The notes: generated from the sequence alone by a model not told the origin. A stretch of 64,000 nt of DNA from Rhodococcus_F sp040656415 (GCF_040656415.1 NZ_JBFAMC010000001.1:2043746-2107745), one strand, 5' to 3'. Positions 8,129-17,308 are shown, numbered from the stretch's first letter. Made by a program: numbers and translations.

Positions 8129-8962
8129 TCAGGTGGCCGAAACCACACCGGTCGCGAGAAGCGAGAGCACCACGACGCCGAGGACGATGCGGTATCCGAC
8201 AAACCAATACATGGAATGGTTGACGACGAATCGGAGCAGCCATGCGATCGACGCGTAGCCGACTGCAAACGCAAGCATGGTGGCGACGAACAACTGTGGG
8301 CCACTGGCGTCGAGTCCTTCACCCACCGGTTCGAATGCGTCGGGAAGGCTGAAGAGACCTGATGCCACGACGGCGGGTATCGCGAGGAGAAAGGAATAGC
8401 GGGCCGCGGCCTCACGAGTGAGCCCGAGGAAGAGGCCTGCGCTGATCGTGCCACCCGACCTGGAGACGCCGGGGATCAAGGCCAACGCCTGAGCCGAACC
8501 CATGATGATGCCGTCCCGGGCGCGAAGGTCCTCGATGGGACGCACCTTGCGCCCGTAATACTCGGCCGCCGCAATGATCAACGCGAAGACGATCAGCATC
8601 GTCGCGATCAACCACAAGTTTCGGGCGACGGTACGGATCTGATCCTTGAACAGGAACCCGAGCACACCAACCGGAATCGTGCCGATAATCACGTACCAGC
8701 CCATCCGGTAGTCGAGATCACCTCGATGCTCGGGATGCAGCAGTCCCCGAAACCATGCGGCCACGATTCGTCCGATGTCGCGGGCGAAGTAGATGAGCAC
8801 GGCCGCTTCGGTGCCGAGCTGGGTCACCGCGGTGAAGGACGCACCCGCGTCAGTACCGAAGAAGATCTCCGACACGATCCGAAGGTGGCCGGACGAGGAG
8901 ATCGGCAGGAACTCGGTCAGCCCTTGGACCGTCCCCAGGACGATGGCCTGGAGCCAGGTCAT
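8129..8962 (-). CDS. uppP: Undecaprenyl-diphosphatase UppP (BacA)
   Basis: 277 residues from MTWLQAIVLG. This integral membrane enzyme recycles undecaprenyl diphosphate to the monophosphate carrier for peptidoglycan and other wall polymers. Signature motifs are QGLTEFLPISSSGHL near the N-terminus and IPGVSRSGGTISAGL in the second half, with about eight hydrophobic helices ending in YWFVGYRI. An in-frame ATG at 8974 would add four residues. It is the first gene of the mshC-containing run. Its upstream region is shared with the divergent aldo/keto reductase. Confidence 0.96.
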   Translation of the reverse strand: MTWLQAIVLGTVQGLTEFLPISSSGHLRIVSEIFFGTDAGASFTAVTQLGTEAAVLIYFARDIGRIVAAWFRGLLHPEHRGDLDYRMGWYVIIGTIPVGVLGFLFKDQIRTVARNLWLIATMLIVFALIIAAAEYYGRKVRPIEDLRARDGIIMGSAQALALIPGVSRSGGTISAGLFLGLTREAAARYSFLLAIPAVVASGLFSLPDAFEPVGEGLDASGPQLFVATMLAFAVGYASIAWLLRFVVNHSMYWFVGYRIVLGVVVLSLLATGVVSAT

Positions 8963-9183
8963 CGCCTCCCCCATCACTGCGCGATCCCGTCGGACGTTCC
9001 ATGCCGGTACCGATTCCCCTTGTCGCGTTCGCAATTCACCGGCGCCACCGTACCGGCAAAGGAGACCTCCGGCAGAATCCGGCGTGGCAAGGCCGCGACC
9101 ACGCGATACCCCACTAGTCTGCTGTGGTGGCCAGTCCCGGGAGCCAACCCTTGCCTCCCGGTCAATACGAGACGCAGGCGGTT

Positions 9184-10113
9184 ATGGAACAGAGATCGGT
9201 CGGAGCAAGCGGTTTACGAGTGTCACGGCTCGGTCTGGGCACCCTCAATTGGGGTCGGGACACCGACGGCGATGAAGCCGCCGCACAGATCGCAGCTTTC
9301 GTCGACGCAGGTGGAACACTCGTAGACACCTCACCCGCATACGGCGACGGTGTGGCGCAGAGGATCTTGTCGGAGCTCCTCGACGACGTGGTGGCGCGAA
9401 CCGACCTCGTTCTGAGCTCCAGCGCGGGAATCAACCTCAAGGGGCCCTCGCGGATCGACTGCTCGCGAAGGGGTCTCATCACTCAACTCGACGCCACCCT
9501 GCGCGAACTCGGCACCGACTACCTCGACATGTGGCAGGTGGCTGCATGGGATCCGTTCACCCCTGTCGACGAGGTCGCCGCCACTCTCGACTATGCGGTG
9601 TCGAGTGGCCGCGTGCGATACGCCGGAGTCAGGGGGTACCTGGGGTGGCAATTGGCCACTGCGGCAGGCGCTTGCCGATCCACGACTCTCGTTGCCACCC
9701 AGGCCGAATACTCACTGCTGGCACGGGGGGTCGAAGAAGAACTCGTTCCGGCCGCCACACATCACGGAGTCGGCGTGTTCGCGGCGGTGCCGTTAGCTCG
9801 CGGAGTCCTGACCGGCAAGTACCGGAACGGTATTCCCGTCGACTCGCGCGGCGCCGACGATGCGCACGCGGATGACGTCAACAGTTACCTCGCCGGTTCC
9901 TCTGCCGGTGTCGTGGACGCTGTCGTGACGGCGGCCGATGGTCTCGGAACCTCCCCGCTGGCTGTCGCACTCGCTTGGGTTCGCGACCGTCCCGGCGTCG
10001 CGAGCGCGGTGGTCGGGGCCAGGGACATCGCACAGCTGACCGGGGTGCTGGTCGCCGAGGAGCTCAGCCTTCCACGCGCGATCGCATCGGCGCTCGATGA
10101 CGTCAGCGCCTAG
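9184..10113 (+). CDS. Aldo/keto reductase
   Basis: 309 residues starting MEQRSVGASGLRVSRLGLGT, the usual N-terminus of the family. It is an NADPH-dependent TIM barrel. Visible features are DTSPAYGDG (catalytic Asp/Tyr region), a histidine-poor DMWQVAAWDP in place of the usual L-x-x-H-x-x-D motif, and SAVVGARDIAQL at the NADPH-binding C-terminus. The usual catalytic histidine region therefore appears changed, with Q at that place, as in some KCNAB-like members. The start at 9184 is chosen from homology; an upstream GTG at 9124 is in frame. It is divergent from uppP. Substrate unknown. Confidence 0.88.
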   Translation: MEQRSVGASGLRVSRLGLGTLNWGRDTDGDEAAAQIAAFVDAGGTLVDTSPAYGDGVAQRILSELLDDVVARTDLVLSSSAGINLKGPSRIDCSRRGLITQLDATLRELGTDYLDMWQVAAWDPFTPVDEVAATLDYAVSSGRVRYAGVRGYLGWQLATAAGACRSTTLVATQAEYSLLARGVEEELVPAATHHGVGVFAAVPLARGVLTGKYRNGIPVDSRGADDAHADDVNSYLAGSSAGVVDAVVTAADGLGTSPLAVALAWVRDRPGVASAVVGARDIAQLTGVLVAEELSLPRAIASALDDVSA

Positions 10114-10133
10114 CTGAGCGGATCAGGGGGCGA

Positions 10134-10472
10134 TCACAATCCGAGACGGCTGAGCACCGCTCGGACGGTAGTTCCGTCTTCTTGGCCGTCAACCGACGAA
10201 TCGGGATGGGTTACCGCATCTCGCACGACGGCGATGACGCTGCGCTCGTCGGTCAGGTCGATCTCGCGGACCGATCGCTGGGCTGACGCCACGACGTCAT
10301 CGGGGGTCGGAACCTCGGTTTCGGCGTTCACCCGATATATCTCGACATGCATGGTGCTCTTGCGTACCCGGAATGCGTAGGAGTTGCCGTCTGCTGTGGT
10401 GCCGAAGCCGTGCGCGTACGCTCCGACCGAGATGTCTTCGACAGTGAAAGTCGGTGTTGCAGGTATCTCCAT
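10134..10472 (-). CDS. Conserved hypothetical protein (Rv2137c-like by position)
   Basis: 112 residues starting MEIPATPTFTVEDISVGAYAHG. No catalytic motif, signal peptide or membrane segment is visible. The composition suggests a small alpha/beta cytosolic protein. It sits between the aldo/keto reductase and the divergent LppL-like lipoprotein, the position of Rv2137c in M. tuberculosis. Function unknown. Confidence 0.7.
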   Translation of the reverse strand: MEIPATPTFTVEDISVGAYAHGFGTTADGNSYAFRVRKSTMHVEIYRVNAETEVPTPDDVVASAQRSVREIDLTDERSVIAVVRDAVTHPDSSVDGQEDGTTVRAVLSRLGL

Positions 10473-10656
10473 GGAATTCTCCTCGATTTCCTCACATCGG
10501 CATCCGAGAGATGGCCGAACAGAGGTCGATGTTGCTCACGGTATCGCTTCCGAACCCGCTCGGCGACGACCAATTAGGTGAGCGTTTCGTGGATCGGCAA
10601 TGCTAGTGGACAGTTGTACAGGTACAGCTCGATGAAAGAACCTTTAGGAGTAGAAC

Positions 10657-11667
10657 ATGGCCGGACCGGGAGCGCGCGCCGTCGCCACATGTATCGGATT
10701 AGCATTCCTCCTGGTCGCAGGCTGCTCTTCTAGTTCCGATGAGGACGCACCGGTAACGATCGAACCCGCGAGTGCCGCGCAGTCTCCACCCCAGAACGCC
10801 GTGCCCGACGGTATCGTCCACCCCGTCGACCAGCCGATCGATTCGATCACGTTCGACCCCGAGACACAGACAGCTGTGGTTTTGGAGAACGCCGAAAACC
10901 GGATTCTGCTGCTCCGCGGCGACGACCTCACCGCGCCTGCGCGCACAATCGATCTGGATGGGGCCGTTGCCCAGGTCTCGTCGGCAGCTGGCGGTGTTGC
11001 CCTTCTCGCCATGAACAAGCAGGTAGGACGCCTGAACTTGAGCACAGGAGAACTTTCGTTCGTGCCCGCAGACGGCGATGTGCGGTCGGTCGCCCAACTC
11101 CCCGACGGCCGAATCGCCATGGGCCTCGGCAATGGCGAGATTCACATAGAGGACACCGTCACAGGTGAGTCACAAGTAATCGACGGATTGACCTCGGTCG
11201 ACGGACTGGCCGTGGTCGGCGACACACTCACCGCACTCGACCGCAGTCAGACGTCCGTCACGGAGGTCGACATGGCCGACTCCTCGCTCGGCCTCGCCTT
11301 GCGGGCCGGTGAAGGTGCCACGCAGCTCACCACCGACCACTACGGGCGGATCCTGGTCACCGATACCAAAGGCAACGAACTGCTCGCCTACACCACCGAC
11401 GACCTGATGCTCCGCCAGCGATTCCCCGCCGGGCCATCACCCTACGCAGTCGCCTACGACGACCAATCGGACCGGGCCTGGGTCACTTTGACCGGGACCA
11501 ACGAAGTGGTCGGATTCGACCTTTCCAGCGGTGTGGGAGTTGAAACAGCCCGTTATTCCACCGTCCGGCAGCCGAACTCCGTCGCGGTCGATACCGTAAA
11601 CGGAGACCTCCTGATCGGTTCCGCGACGGGAGACGGCCTGCAGCAGATCCCGACGAGGAGCCCGTAG
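10657..11667 (+). CDS. lppL: Lipoprotein LppL-like, beta-propeller type
   Basis: 336 residues with AGGAG seven bases upstream. A type II signal peptide ends in the lipobox LLVAGC (cysteine about residue 23). The rest is repeated strand segments such as SAAGGVALLAMNKQVGRLNL, YGRILVTDTKGNELLAY and DRAWVTLTGTNEVVGFDL, the pattern of YncE/NHL-type beta-propellers. It is anchored outside the membrane. It is followed directly by DUF5703 and pyrD as one transcription unit, in the Rv2138-Rv2139 order of M. tuberculosis. Role unknown; a ligand-binding or scaffold function is an inference. Confidence 0.85.
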   Translation: MAGPGARAVATCIGLAFLLVAGCSSSSDEDAPVTIEPASAAQSPPQNAVPDGIVHPVDQPIDSITFDPETQTAVVLENAENRILLLRGDDLTAPARTIDLDGAVAQVSSAAGGVALLAMNKQVGRLNLSTGELSFVPADGDVRSVAQLPDGRIAMGLGNGEIHIEDTVTGESQVIDGLTSVDGLAVVGDTLTALDRSQTSVTEVDMADSSLGLALRAGEGATQLTTDHYGRILVTDTKGNELLAYTTDDLMLRQRFPAGPSPYAVAYDDQSDRAWVTLTGTNEVVGFDLSSGVGVETARYSTVRQPNSVAVDTVNGDLLIGSATGDGLQQIPTRSP

Positions 11668-11907
11668 ATGTCATTGCATTCACGTCACGTCCCCTCCGGA
11701 TGGGAACGCGAGTCCGAAGAATTCGAGTACGTGCCGCTTCGACTACCACCCGACGTCACGCGTGTCAGTGCATCGATGAGATTGGCGATACAGGCAGAGT
11801 TCGGGGGCTGGGAACTGTCGCGGGTCCGCCTGTACTCCGACGGGAGCCGCCGAGTATTGCTCAAGCGAAGGAAGACCGCTCACCATGTCCCCGACCCCGC
11901 AATCTAG
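11668..11907 (+). CDS. DUF5703 family protein
   Basis: 79 residues, beginning immediately after the lppL stop codon and ending before the preferred pyrD start, so all three are co-transcribed. It contains WERESEEFEYVPLRLPP and GWELSRVRLYSDGSRRVLLKRR, features of the DUF5703 family. Small, charged and cytosolic. Function unknown. Confidence 0.85.
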   Translation: MSLHSRHVPSGWERESEEFEYVPLRLPPDVTRVSASMRLAIQAEFGGWELSRVRLYSDGSRRVLLKRRKTAHHVPDPAI

Positions 11908-11917
11908 GGAGACCTTC

Positions 11918-12988
11918 TTGTACCACCTGCTCTTGCGGGTAATGTTTCTCGTTCCCCCGGAAAGGATTCATCACCTGGCCTTCGCCGCAATACGGTTCGT
12001 CACCCGGTTTGCGCCCCTGCGCCAACTGGTCGCCAAGGTACTCGTCGTGGACGATCCGGTTCTGCGGAACAAGGTGTTCGGGGTCGACTTCCCGGCCCCG
12101 CTCGGGCTCGCTGCCGGATTCGACAAGGACGCGAAGGGCGTCGACGCGTGGGGTCCCCTCGGTTTCGGCTTCGCGGAAGTAGGTACTGTCACGGCCCAGG
12201 CACAGCCCGGCAATGCGGCGCCGCGACTGTTCCGGTTGCCGGCCGATCGCGCGCTGATCAACCGGATGGGTTTCAACAACCACGGCGCGGGTAGCGCCGC
12301 CAACCATCTTCGCCGGCGGCGGCCCGGTGTTCCGATCGCTGCGAATATCGGCAAGACCAAGGTGGTCGACGCTGCTGACGCACCTGCCGACTACACGGCG
12401 AGTGCACAACTCCTCGGCCCGCTGGCAGACTTCGTGGTGGTCAATGTCAGCTCACCCAACACACCAGGACTGCGAGATCTCCAGGCCGTCGAATCGCTAC
12501 GGCCCTTGCTGCGCGCGGTCCTCGACACCGTGAACATCCCGGTTCTGGTCAAGATCGCTCCCGACCTGTCTGACGAGGACGTCGACGCGGTCGCAGATCT
12601 CGCCATAGAACTCGATCTCGCCGGAATCGTCGCAACCAACACGACAGTTCGACGAGATGGTCTGAAGACCCCGGAAGCGGAGATCAGCGCGATTGGTGCG
12701 GGCGGATTGTCCGGCGCTCCGGTCGCCGAACGGTCTCTCGAAGTACTCCGCCGCCTGCATGCGCGGGCCGGCGGCCGCTTGGTGTTGATTTCCGTCGGCG
12801 GCATCGAGACAGCTGACCAGGCATGGGAGCGCATTCTGGCGGGCGCGTCCCTGGTGCAGGGATACACCGGCTTCATCTACGGTGGCCCCTTCTGGGCACG
12901 CCGTATCCACAAAGGACTTGCCCAAAAGGTGCGCGCCGCGGGCTACCGCAACATCGCCGACGCAATCGGGGCGGGCGCCGTCCGGTGA
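11918..12988 (+). CDS. pyrD: Dihydroorotate dehydrogenase (quinone), class 2
   Basis: 356 residues. It oxidises dihydroorotate to orotate with FMN and passes electrons to membrane quinone (pyrimidine synthesis). The N-terminal helical hairpin (YHLLLRVMFLVPPERIHHL) is the class 2 membrane-association domain. The catalytic serine is in NVSSPNTPGLR, and FMN-binding LGLAAGFDKD and INRMGFNNHG are present. The TTG at 11918 is preferred because AGGGAGA lies just upstream and the product begins like other family members. The ATG at 11885 would overlap DUF5703 and add 11 residues. Confidence 0.96.
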   Translation: MYHLLLRVMFLVPPERIHHLAFAAIRFVTRFAPLRQLVAKVLVVDDPVLRNKVFGVDFPAPLGLAAGFDKDAKGVDAWGPLGFGFAEVGTVTAQAQPGNAAPRLFRLPADRALINRMGFNNHGAGSAANHLRRRRPGVPIAANIGKTKVVDAADAPADYTASAQLLGPLADFVVVNVSSPNTPGLRDLQAVESLRPLLRAVLDTVNIPVLVKIAPDLSDEDVDAVADLAIELDLAGIVATNTTVRRDGLKTPEAEISAIGAGGLSGAPVAERSLEVLRRLHARAGGRLVLISVGGIETADQAWERILAGASLVQGYTGFIYGGPFWARRIHKGLAQKVRAAGYRNIADAIGAGAVR

Positions 12989-13005
12989 CCAACTCCGACC
13001 TCACT

Positions 13006-13040
13006 GTGCCCCGACACGACCGTCCGGTTCGCCGGGGCAC
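13006..13040. terminator. Likely bidirectional terminator between pyrD and the PEBP gene
   Basis: GTGCCCCG at 13006-13013 pairs with CGGGGCAC at 13033-13040. CTTTC follows on the plus side. It lies between convergent genes. Confidence 0.6.
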
Positions 13041-13054
13041 CTTTCGAGGTCGGT

Positions 13055-13582
13055 CTACCGCTCGTACGTCCCTGTGATCGTGGCCCGTGCAAGGGAATGC
13101 TGGAAGAGATTGAAACCCAGGAAGGCGGGAGTCGAGTCTTCCGTTACGCCGTCGAGAGCCTCCACGTCGACAGCGTGAACCGCGACGATGTAGCGGTGCG
13201 GTCCGTGGCCCGGCGGTGGCGCCGCGCCGAGAAAACGGCGCAGGCCGCCGTCGTTCTTCAATGTGATCGCACCGTGTGGGAGGCCGGTGCCGGTGTCGTC
13301 ACCGGCACCGGTCGCCAGAGTGGTCGTCTCGGCTGGAATGTTCGCCACGGCCCAGTGCCAGAACCCGGACGCGGTCGGCGCGTCCGGGTCGTACACGGTC
13401 ACCGCGAAACTCTTGGTCCCAGTCGGAAAACCTGACCACGACAACTGTGGTGAGTCGTCTCGGCCGCCTGCGCCGAAGATTCCGCTGACCTGGCCGTTCT
13501 TCAGTGGCTGACCGTCAGTGACATCGGTGGATGTCAGCTCGAAGCCTGGCAGATCGGGTAGTGCATCGTACGGATTCGACAT
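13055..13582 (-). CDS. YbhB/YbcL family PEBP-like protein (Raf-kinase-inhibitor-like)
   Basis: 175 residues with AAAGGA upstream of the ATG. Phosphatidylethanolamine-binding-protein fold signatures are present: LSWSGFPTGTKSFAVTVYDPDAPT, then FWHWAVANIP, and GPHRYIVAVHAVD. The family binds small anionic ligands, and the M. tuberculosis counterpart is Rv2140c (TB18.6). It is 36 bases downstream of the M20 peptidase gene, so the two are probably co-transcribed. Confidence 0.93.
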   Translation of the reverse strand: MSNPYDALPDLPGFELTSTDVTDGQPLKNGQVSGIFGAGGRDDSPQLSWSGFPTGTKSFAVTVYDPDAPTASGFWHWAVANIPAETTTLATGAGDDTGTGLPHGAITLKNDGGLRRFLGAAPPPGHGPHRYIVAVHAVDVEALDGVTEDSTPAFLGFNLFQHSLARATITGTYER

Positions 13583-13618
13583 GCGGTTCCTTTCATTTCT
13601 CGTATCGGTGTCTCGGGG

Positions 13619-14971
13619 TCAGCTGTGGCGCAGGAAATGTTCCAGCACGCGCGTGCCGAACTTCAGTGCATCGATAGGGACTCGTTCGTCGACACCATGG
13701 AACAGCGCGGTGAAGTCGAGGTCGGGTGGCAACTGCAGCGGGGAGAATCCGAAGCATCGAATGCCGAGCTTCGCGAACGCCTTGGCGTCGGTTCCTCCCG
13801 ACAACATGTACGGCACCGTCCGGGCCCCCGGATCGTGGGCGAGGATCGCCTTGTTCATGGCATCCACGAGATCACCGTCGAACGTGGTCTCGTAGGAGTC
13901 GAGGTCAGTAATCCACTCGCGCTCGACGTCTGGTCCGATGAGCTGGTCGACAGTCGCCTCGAACTCTGCCAGCCTGCCGGGCAGGATTCTGCAGTCGACC
14001 ACTGCCTCCGCAGTCTGCGGAATGACGTTGGCCTTGTATCCAGCGGACAGCATCGTCGGATTGGCGGTGTCGCGCAGGGTAGCTCCGATGAGGTTTGCGA
14101 TAGTCCCAAGTTTTTCGAGCGCACCATCAATGTCCGGCGACGTCGGGTTCAAGTCCAACCCCGTCTCCTCCCCCACCACGTCAAGGAATTCGGCCACCGA
14201 ATCCGATACGACCAACGGGAACGTGTGTGCTCCCAGCCGAGCGACCGCCTGCGCAAGGGTGGTGACGGCGTTGTCGGTGTGCAGGAACGAGCCGTGCCCG
14301 GCCCTGCCCTTGGCTGTCAGTTTCATCCATTTGAGACTCTTCTCGGCGGACTGCACGAGATAGAGCCGCCGCTCGGTACCGTCCGGGCGTGGAACGGTCA
14401 GGGAGAAACCCCCGACCTCGCCGATCGCCTCGGTTACCCCTTCGAAAAGGTCGGGTCGATTTGCGACCAGCCACTGGCACCCATACGCACCGCCTGCCTC
14501 CTCGTCGGCCACGAATGCGAACACGAGATCGCGTGGCGGCACGATTGCCTCTGTCTTGAATTGGCGGGCGACCGCCAACATCATGCCGACCATGTCCTTC
14601 ATGTCGACAGCTCCGCGACCCCATACGTAGCCGTCTTCGACGGCGCCGGAAAAGGGGTGAACACGCCAGTCGGCAGGCTCGGCGGGCACCACGTCGAGGT
14701 GGCCGTGCAGCATCAGCGCACCGCGGTCTGGATTCGAGCCTTTCAGCCGTGCAAACACGTTGCCGCGCCCCGGCGCCCCGGACTCCACGTACTCGGTCTC
14801 GTATCCGACTTCCTCGAGTTTGGCTGCCACCCATTGCGCACACTCGCGCTCGCCCTTCGTCGTGGCAAGCTCTCCTGTGTTGCTGGTGTCGAATCGGATC
14901 AGTGCACTGACGAGCTCCACGACCTCAGCTTCGGCGCTACCCTGGCCTGGGGTTCTCTGTTTTGTTGGCAC
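13619..14971 (-). CDS. M20/M25/M40 family metallo-dipeptidase
   Basis: 450 residues from a GTG start. Two-zinc aminopeptidase/dipeptidase motifs are visible: LHGHLDVVPA (zinc His and adjacent Asp), WGRGAVDMKD (bridging Asp), AFVADEEAGG (catalytic Glu and zinc Glu), and LSGGTDAKAF toward the end. A dimerisation lid domain lies between. A cytosolic peptide or N-acyl amino-acid hydrolase is likely; the substrate is unknown. It corresponds in position to Rv2141c and is followed by the PEBP gene. Its upstream region faces the tRNA-Leu gene. Confidence 0.93.
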   Translation of the reverse strand: MPTKQRTPGQGSAEAEVVELVSALIRFDTSNTGELATTKGERECAQWVAAKLEEVGYETEYVESGAPGRGNVFARLKGSNPDRGALMLHGHLDVVPAEPADWRVHPFSGAVEDGYVWGRGAVDMKDMVGMMLAVARQFKTEAIVPPRDLVFAFVADEEAGGAYGCQWLVANRPDLFEGVTEAIGEVGGFSLTVPRPDGTERRLYLVQSAEKSLKWMKLTAKGRAGHGSFLHTDNAVTTLAQAVARLGAHTFPLVVSDSVAEFLDVVGEETGLDLNPTSPDIDGALEKLGTIANLIGATLRDTANPTMLSAGYKANVIPQTAEAVVDCRILPGRLAEFEATVDQLIGPDVEREWITDLDSYETTFDGDLVDAMNKAILAHDPGARTVPYMLSGGTDAKAFAKLGIRCFGFSPLQLPPDLDFTALFHGVDERVPIDALKFGTRVLEHFLRHS

Positions 14972-15081
14972 CCCACTTTCCTACCACCTGAACAGCACAA
15001 ATGCTGCGGTGCGAGGTGCGATTTGGGCCGTGGCGCTTCATAAGTTAATCTTTTTCAGCACCCCGGAAAGGGAGCACGCAG

Positions 15082-15167
15082 GTCCGAGTGGCGGAATGGC
15101 AGACGCGCTAGCTTGAGGTGCTAGTGTCCTATTAACGGACGTGGGGGTTCAAGTCCCCCCTCGGACA
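15082..15167 (+). tRNA. tRNA-Leu (GAG anticodon)
   Basis: 86 bases. The acceptor arms GTCCGAG and CTCGGAC pair, with discriminator A. The anticodon stem CTAGC/GCTAG encloses the loop TTGAGGT, anticodon GAG. The long variable arm is typical of tRNA-Leu. The T-arm contains GGTTCAAGTCC. CCA is not encoded. Confidence 0.95.
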
Positions 15168-15187
15168 CTCTGAGTTGAGACAGACGA

Positions 15188-15220
15188 GAAGGCCCCGGTT
15201 CATCGAACCGGGGCCTTCTT
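15188..15220 (+). terminator. Rho-independent terminator after tRNA-Leu
   Basis: GAAGGCCCCGGTTC (15188-15201) and GAACCGGGGCCTTC (15205-15218) form a perfect 14-bp stem with a 3-base loop, followed by TT. Confidence 0.9.
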
Positions 15221-15238
15221 CGTGAGAGGCGAAGTTCG

Positions 15239-16693
15239 ATGGGTGAAGCAACAACGGCAATCGATCCAGCGGATCTCGAGATCTGTTTGCGGGTTCTCGA
15301 TCAGGCGGCGGGCCTCGACGATTCGGATCCCGACTCCATCACCCTCCAGCGGGCTGTGGGACACCTCTTCAAGAAGCTGAAGAAGAGAAGGCGGATCACG
15401 GCCCGCAACGCCACCACCGAGGCCGACCGCCGTGTGGTGGCCGCGACGGCGACCGGATCACCCGACCGTATCGACGACGAGACCGCCGGAATCCCCCTGA
15501 CATCGAATACCGACGGCGCCATCGCCGGCACATTGATCCGGCCCCGCCCCTGCTACATCTGCAAGCAGCGCTACACCCAGGTCGATGCCTTCTACCACCA
15601 ACTCTGCCCGAACTGTGCAGCCAAGAGTCGCGCGAAGAGAGACGCACGGACGGACCTTACGGGGCGCCGGGCTCTGCTGACCGGGGGTCGCGCCAAGATC
15701 GGCATGTACATCGCGCTGCGTCTACTCCGCGACGGCGCACACACGACGATCACCACCCGGTTCCCCAACGACGCGATCCGACGGTTCAAGTCGATGGAGG
15801 ACAGCGGCGACTGGATTCACCGGTTGCGGGTGGTGGGCATCGACCTGCGAGACCCTGCTCAGGTGGTAGCCCTAGCTGATTCCGTTGCGGCGCAAGGCCC
15901 GCTGGATATTCTGATCAACAATGCGGCGCAGACGGTGCGTCGTTCTGCCGGCGCATACAGTGCGCTGGTGGAAGCAGAGTCCGGCGCACTCCCAACAGGT
16001 GATCTTCCCGATGTCCTGACGTTCGGGAAGACGAGCGACGCGCACCCTTCCGCCCTGACCGGCTCGTTGTCGGATGTGTCGGCGACGGCTGGTTCCGGAC
16101 TGTCGCCCGATGCGATCAGCTCACTAGCGCTCGTTGCCAAGTCGGCATCACCGGATCGGATCGATCAAAGCCTCGCCGTCGACGCCGGGGGACTGTTGCC
16201 CGACCTGACACACTCGAACAGTTGGGTCCAGACTGTGGAGGCAGTCGACCCGGTCGAACTCCTCGAAGTTCAGCTTTGCAACTCGGTTGCCCCATTCATC
16301 CTGGTCTCCCGACTTCGTGCCGCTATGGCGGCATCCGAGGCCCACCGCAAATACGTAGTCAATGTCTCCGCTATGGAGGGACAGTTCAGCCGCGCTTACA
16401 AGGGGCCTGGCCACCCGCACACCAACATGGCAAAGGCTGCACTGAACATGCTGACCCGCACCAGTGCCAAAGAGATGCTGGAAGACGGAATCCTCATGAC
16501 CGCGGTAGACACTGGCTGGATCACAGACGAGCGGCCGCACTACACCAAGATGCGTTTGGCCGACGAAGGCTTTCACGCCCCTCTCGACCTCGTCGACGGT
16601 GCCGCCCGCGTCTACGACCCGATCGTCCAGGGTGAGCAGGGTGTCGACCTGTACGGCTGCTTCCTGAAGGATTACCAACCCTCCCCCTGGTGA
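15239..16693 (+). CDS. Short-chain dehydrogenase/reductase homologue with N-terminal zinc ribbon and non-canonical active site
   Basis: 484 residues, about twice a normal SDR. Residues 1-100 are helical and charged. C105-x2-C108 and C123-x2-C126 form a four-cysteine zinc-ribbon-like pair (CYICKQRY, CPNC). The Rossmann core follows: TGGRAKIG at 148-155 as the nucleotide loop and LINNAAQ near 226-231. About 95 residues of Ser/Ala/Asp-rich insertion separate this from the next helix (CNSVAPFILVSRL). Ser377 (NVSAMEG) matches the catalytic serine, but the Tyr-x3-Lys position reads T395-N-M-A-K399, so the catalytic tyrosine is replaced. Whether it is an active oxidoreductase is doubtful; it could bind NAD(P) as a sensor. 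It lies just after the tRNA terminator and is apparently monocistronic. Confidence 0.8.
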   Translation: MGEATTAIDPADLEICLRVLDQAAGLDDSDPDSITLQRAVGHLFKKLKKRRRITARNATTEADRRVVAATATGSPDRIDDETAGIPLTSNTDGAIAGTLIRPRPCYICKQRYTQVDAFYHQLCPNCAAKSRAKRDARTDLTGRRALLTGGRAKIGMYIALRLLRDGAHTTITTRFPNDAIRRFKSMEDSGDWIHRLRVVGIDLRDPAQVVALADSVAAQGPLDILINNAAQTVRRSAGAYSALVEAESGALPTGDLPDVLTFGKTSDAHPSALTGSLSDVSATAGSGLSPDAISSLALVAKSASPDRIDQSLAVDAGGLLPDLTHSNSWVQTVEAVDPVELLEVQLCNSVAPFILVSRLRAAMAASEAHRKYVVNVSAMEGQFSRAYKGPGHPHTNMAKAALNMLTRTSAKEMLEDGILMTAVDTGWITDERPHYTKMRLADEGFHAPLDLVDGAARVYDPIVQGEQGVDLYGCFLKDYQPSPW

Positions 16694-16821
16694 TCGCGCA
16701 CGGTTCCAGCACGCCTGGTGAACACGACCCGGCGAGAACATCTGGCTCGAGCTTCGACGGGACCGATCCCTTCTCCGCACGGTGATAATGGGTTCGTACG
16801 TCGTCGAAACGGAGGCACGTG

Positions 16822-17238
16822 ATGGCGATAGCCGTTGTCCACCGAGATAGTCCCGAAGGCAGGGCGGCGATCGTCTATGCCGCCCGCATCGCCATTCGAA
16901 GACACGAGCAGTTGGAGGTCCTGCACGTGTTGGACGACGCGTTCGGCGGCGATACCGAGTCCGACCGATCCGCTCTTCGCGCCGAGGTTCAGGCCGTTCT
17001 CGAAAACGGCGAGGTCGGTGAGTCGCCTTGGGAACTGCGCACCAACGAGCACAACGGGGATCAATTGAGCGCCCTTCAGTCACTCGTCGACAGCAGCGGT
17101 GCCGACCTATTGGTAGTAGGCATGCGGCGCCAGTCCCCGATCGGCAAGTTCCTCCTCGAACGATGGCTGCAACGCCTCCTCCTCGAGGTCGAGGTTCCGA
17201 TCTTGGTGGTCAAGGAAGATGCGTACAGCGCAGCCTGA
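16822..17238 (+). CDS. UspA-like universal stress protein, divergent
   Basis: 138 residues. ATG 16822 has GGAGG six bases upstream; a GTG at 16819 is too close. The fold pattern matches UspA: N-terminal MAIAVVHRDSPEGRAAIVYAA, central LQSLVDSSGADLLVVGMRR, and terminal VPILVVK. The ATP-binding pattern G-x2-G-x9-G-S/T is not intact (GMRRQSPIGKFLLERW), so ATP binding is questionable. Cytosolic, role unknown. Confidence 0.7.
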   Translation: MAIAVVHRDSPEGRAAIVYAARIAIRRHEQLEVLHVLDDAFGGDTESDRSALRAEVQAVLENGEVGESPWELRTNEHNGDQLSALQSLVDSSGADLLVVGMRRQSPIGKFLLERWLQRLLLEVEVPILVVKEDAYSAA

Positions 17239-17308
17239 GCCTCAGCCCCGAACAGCAGCATAAACGCATAAAATAGATAGAGATACTCGGACACAAGGGG
17301 GTGCATCG

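Noticed and set aside
13625..15043. Plus-strand open frame (472 codons)
   Set aside because: Antisense to the M20 peptidase gene, whose motifs are intact on the minus strand.
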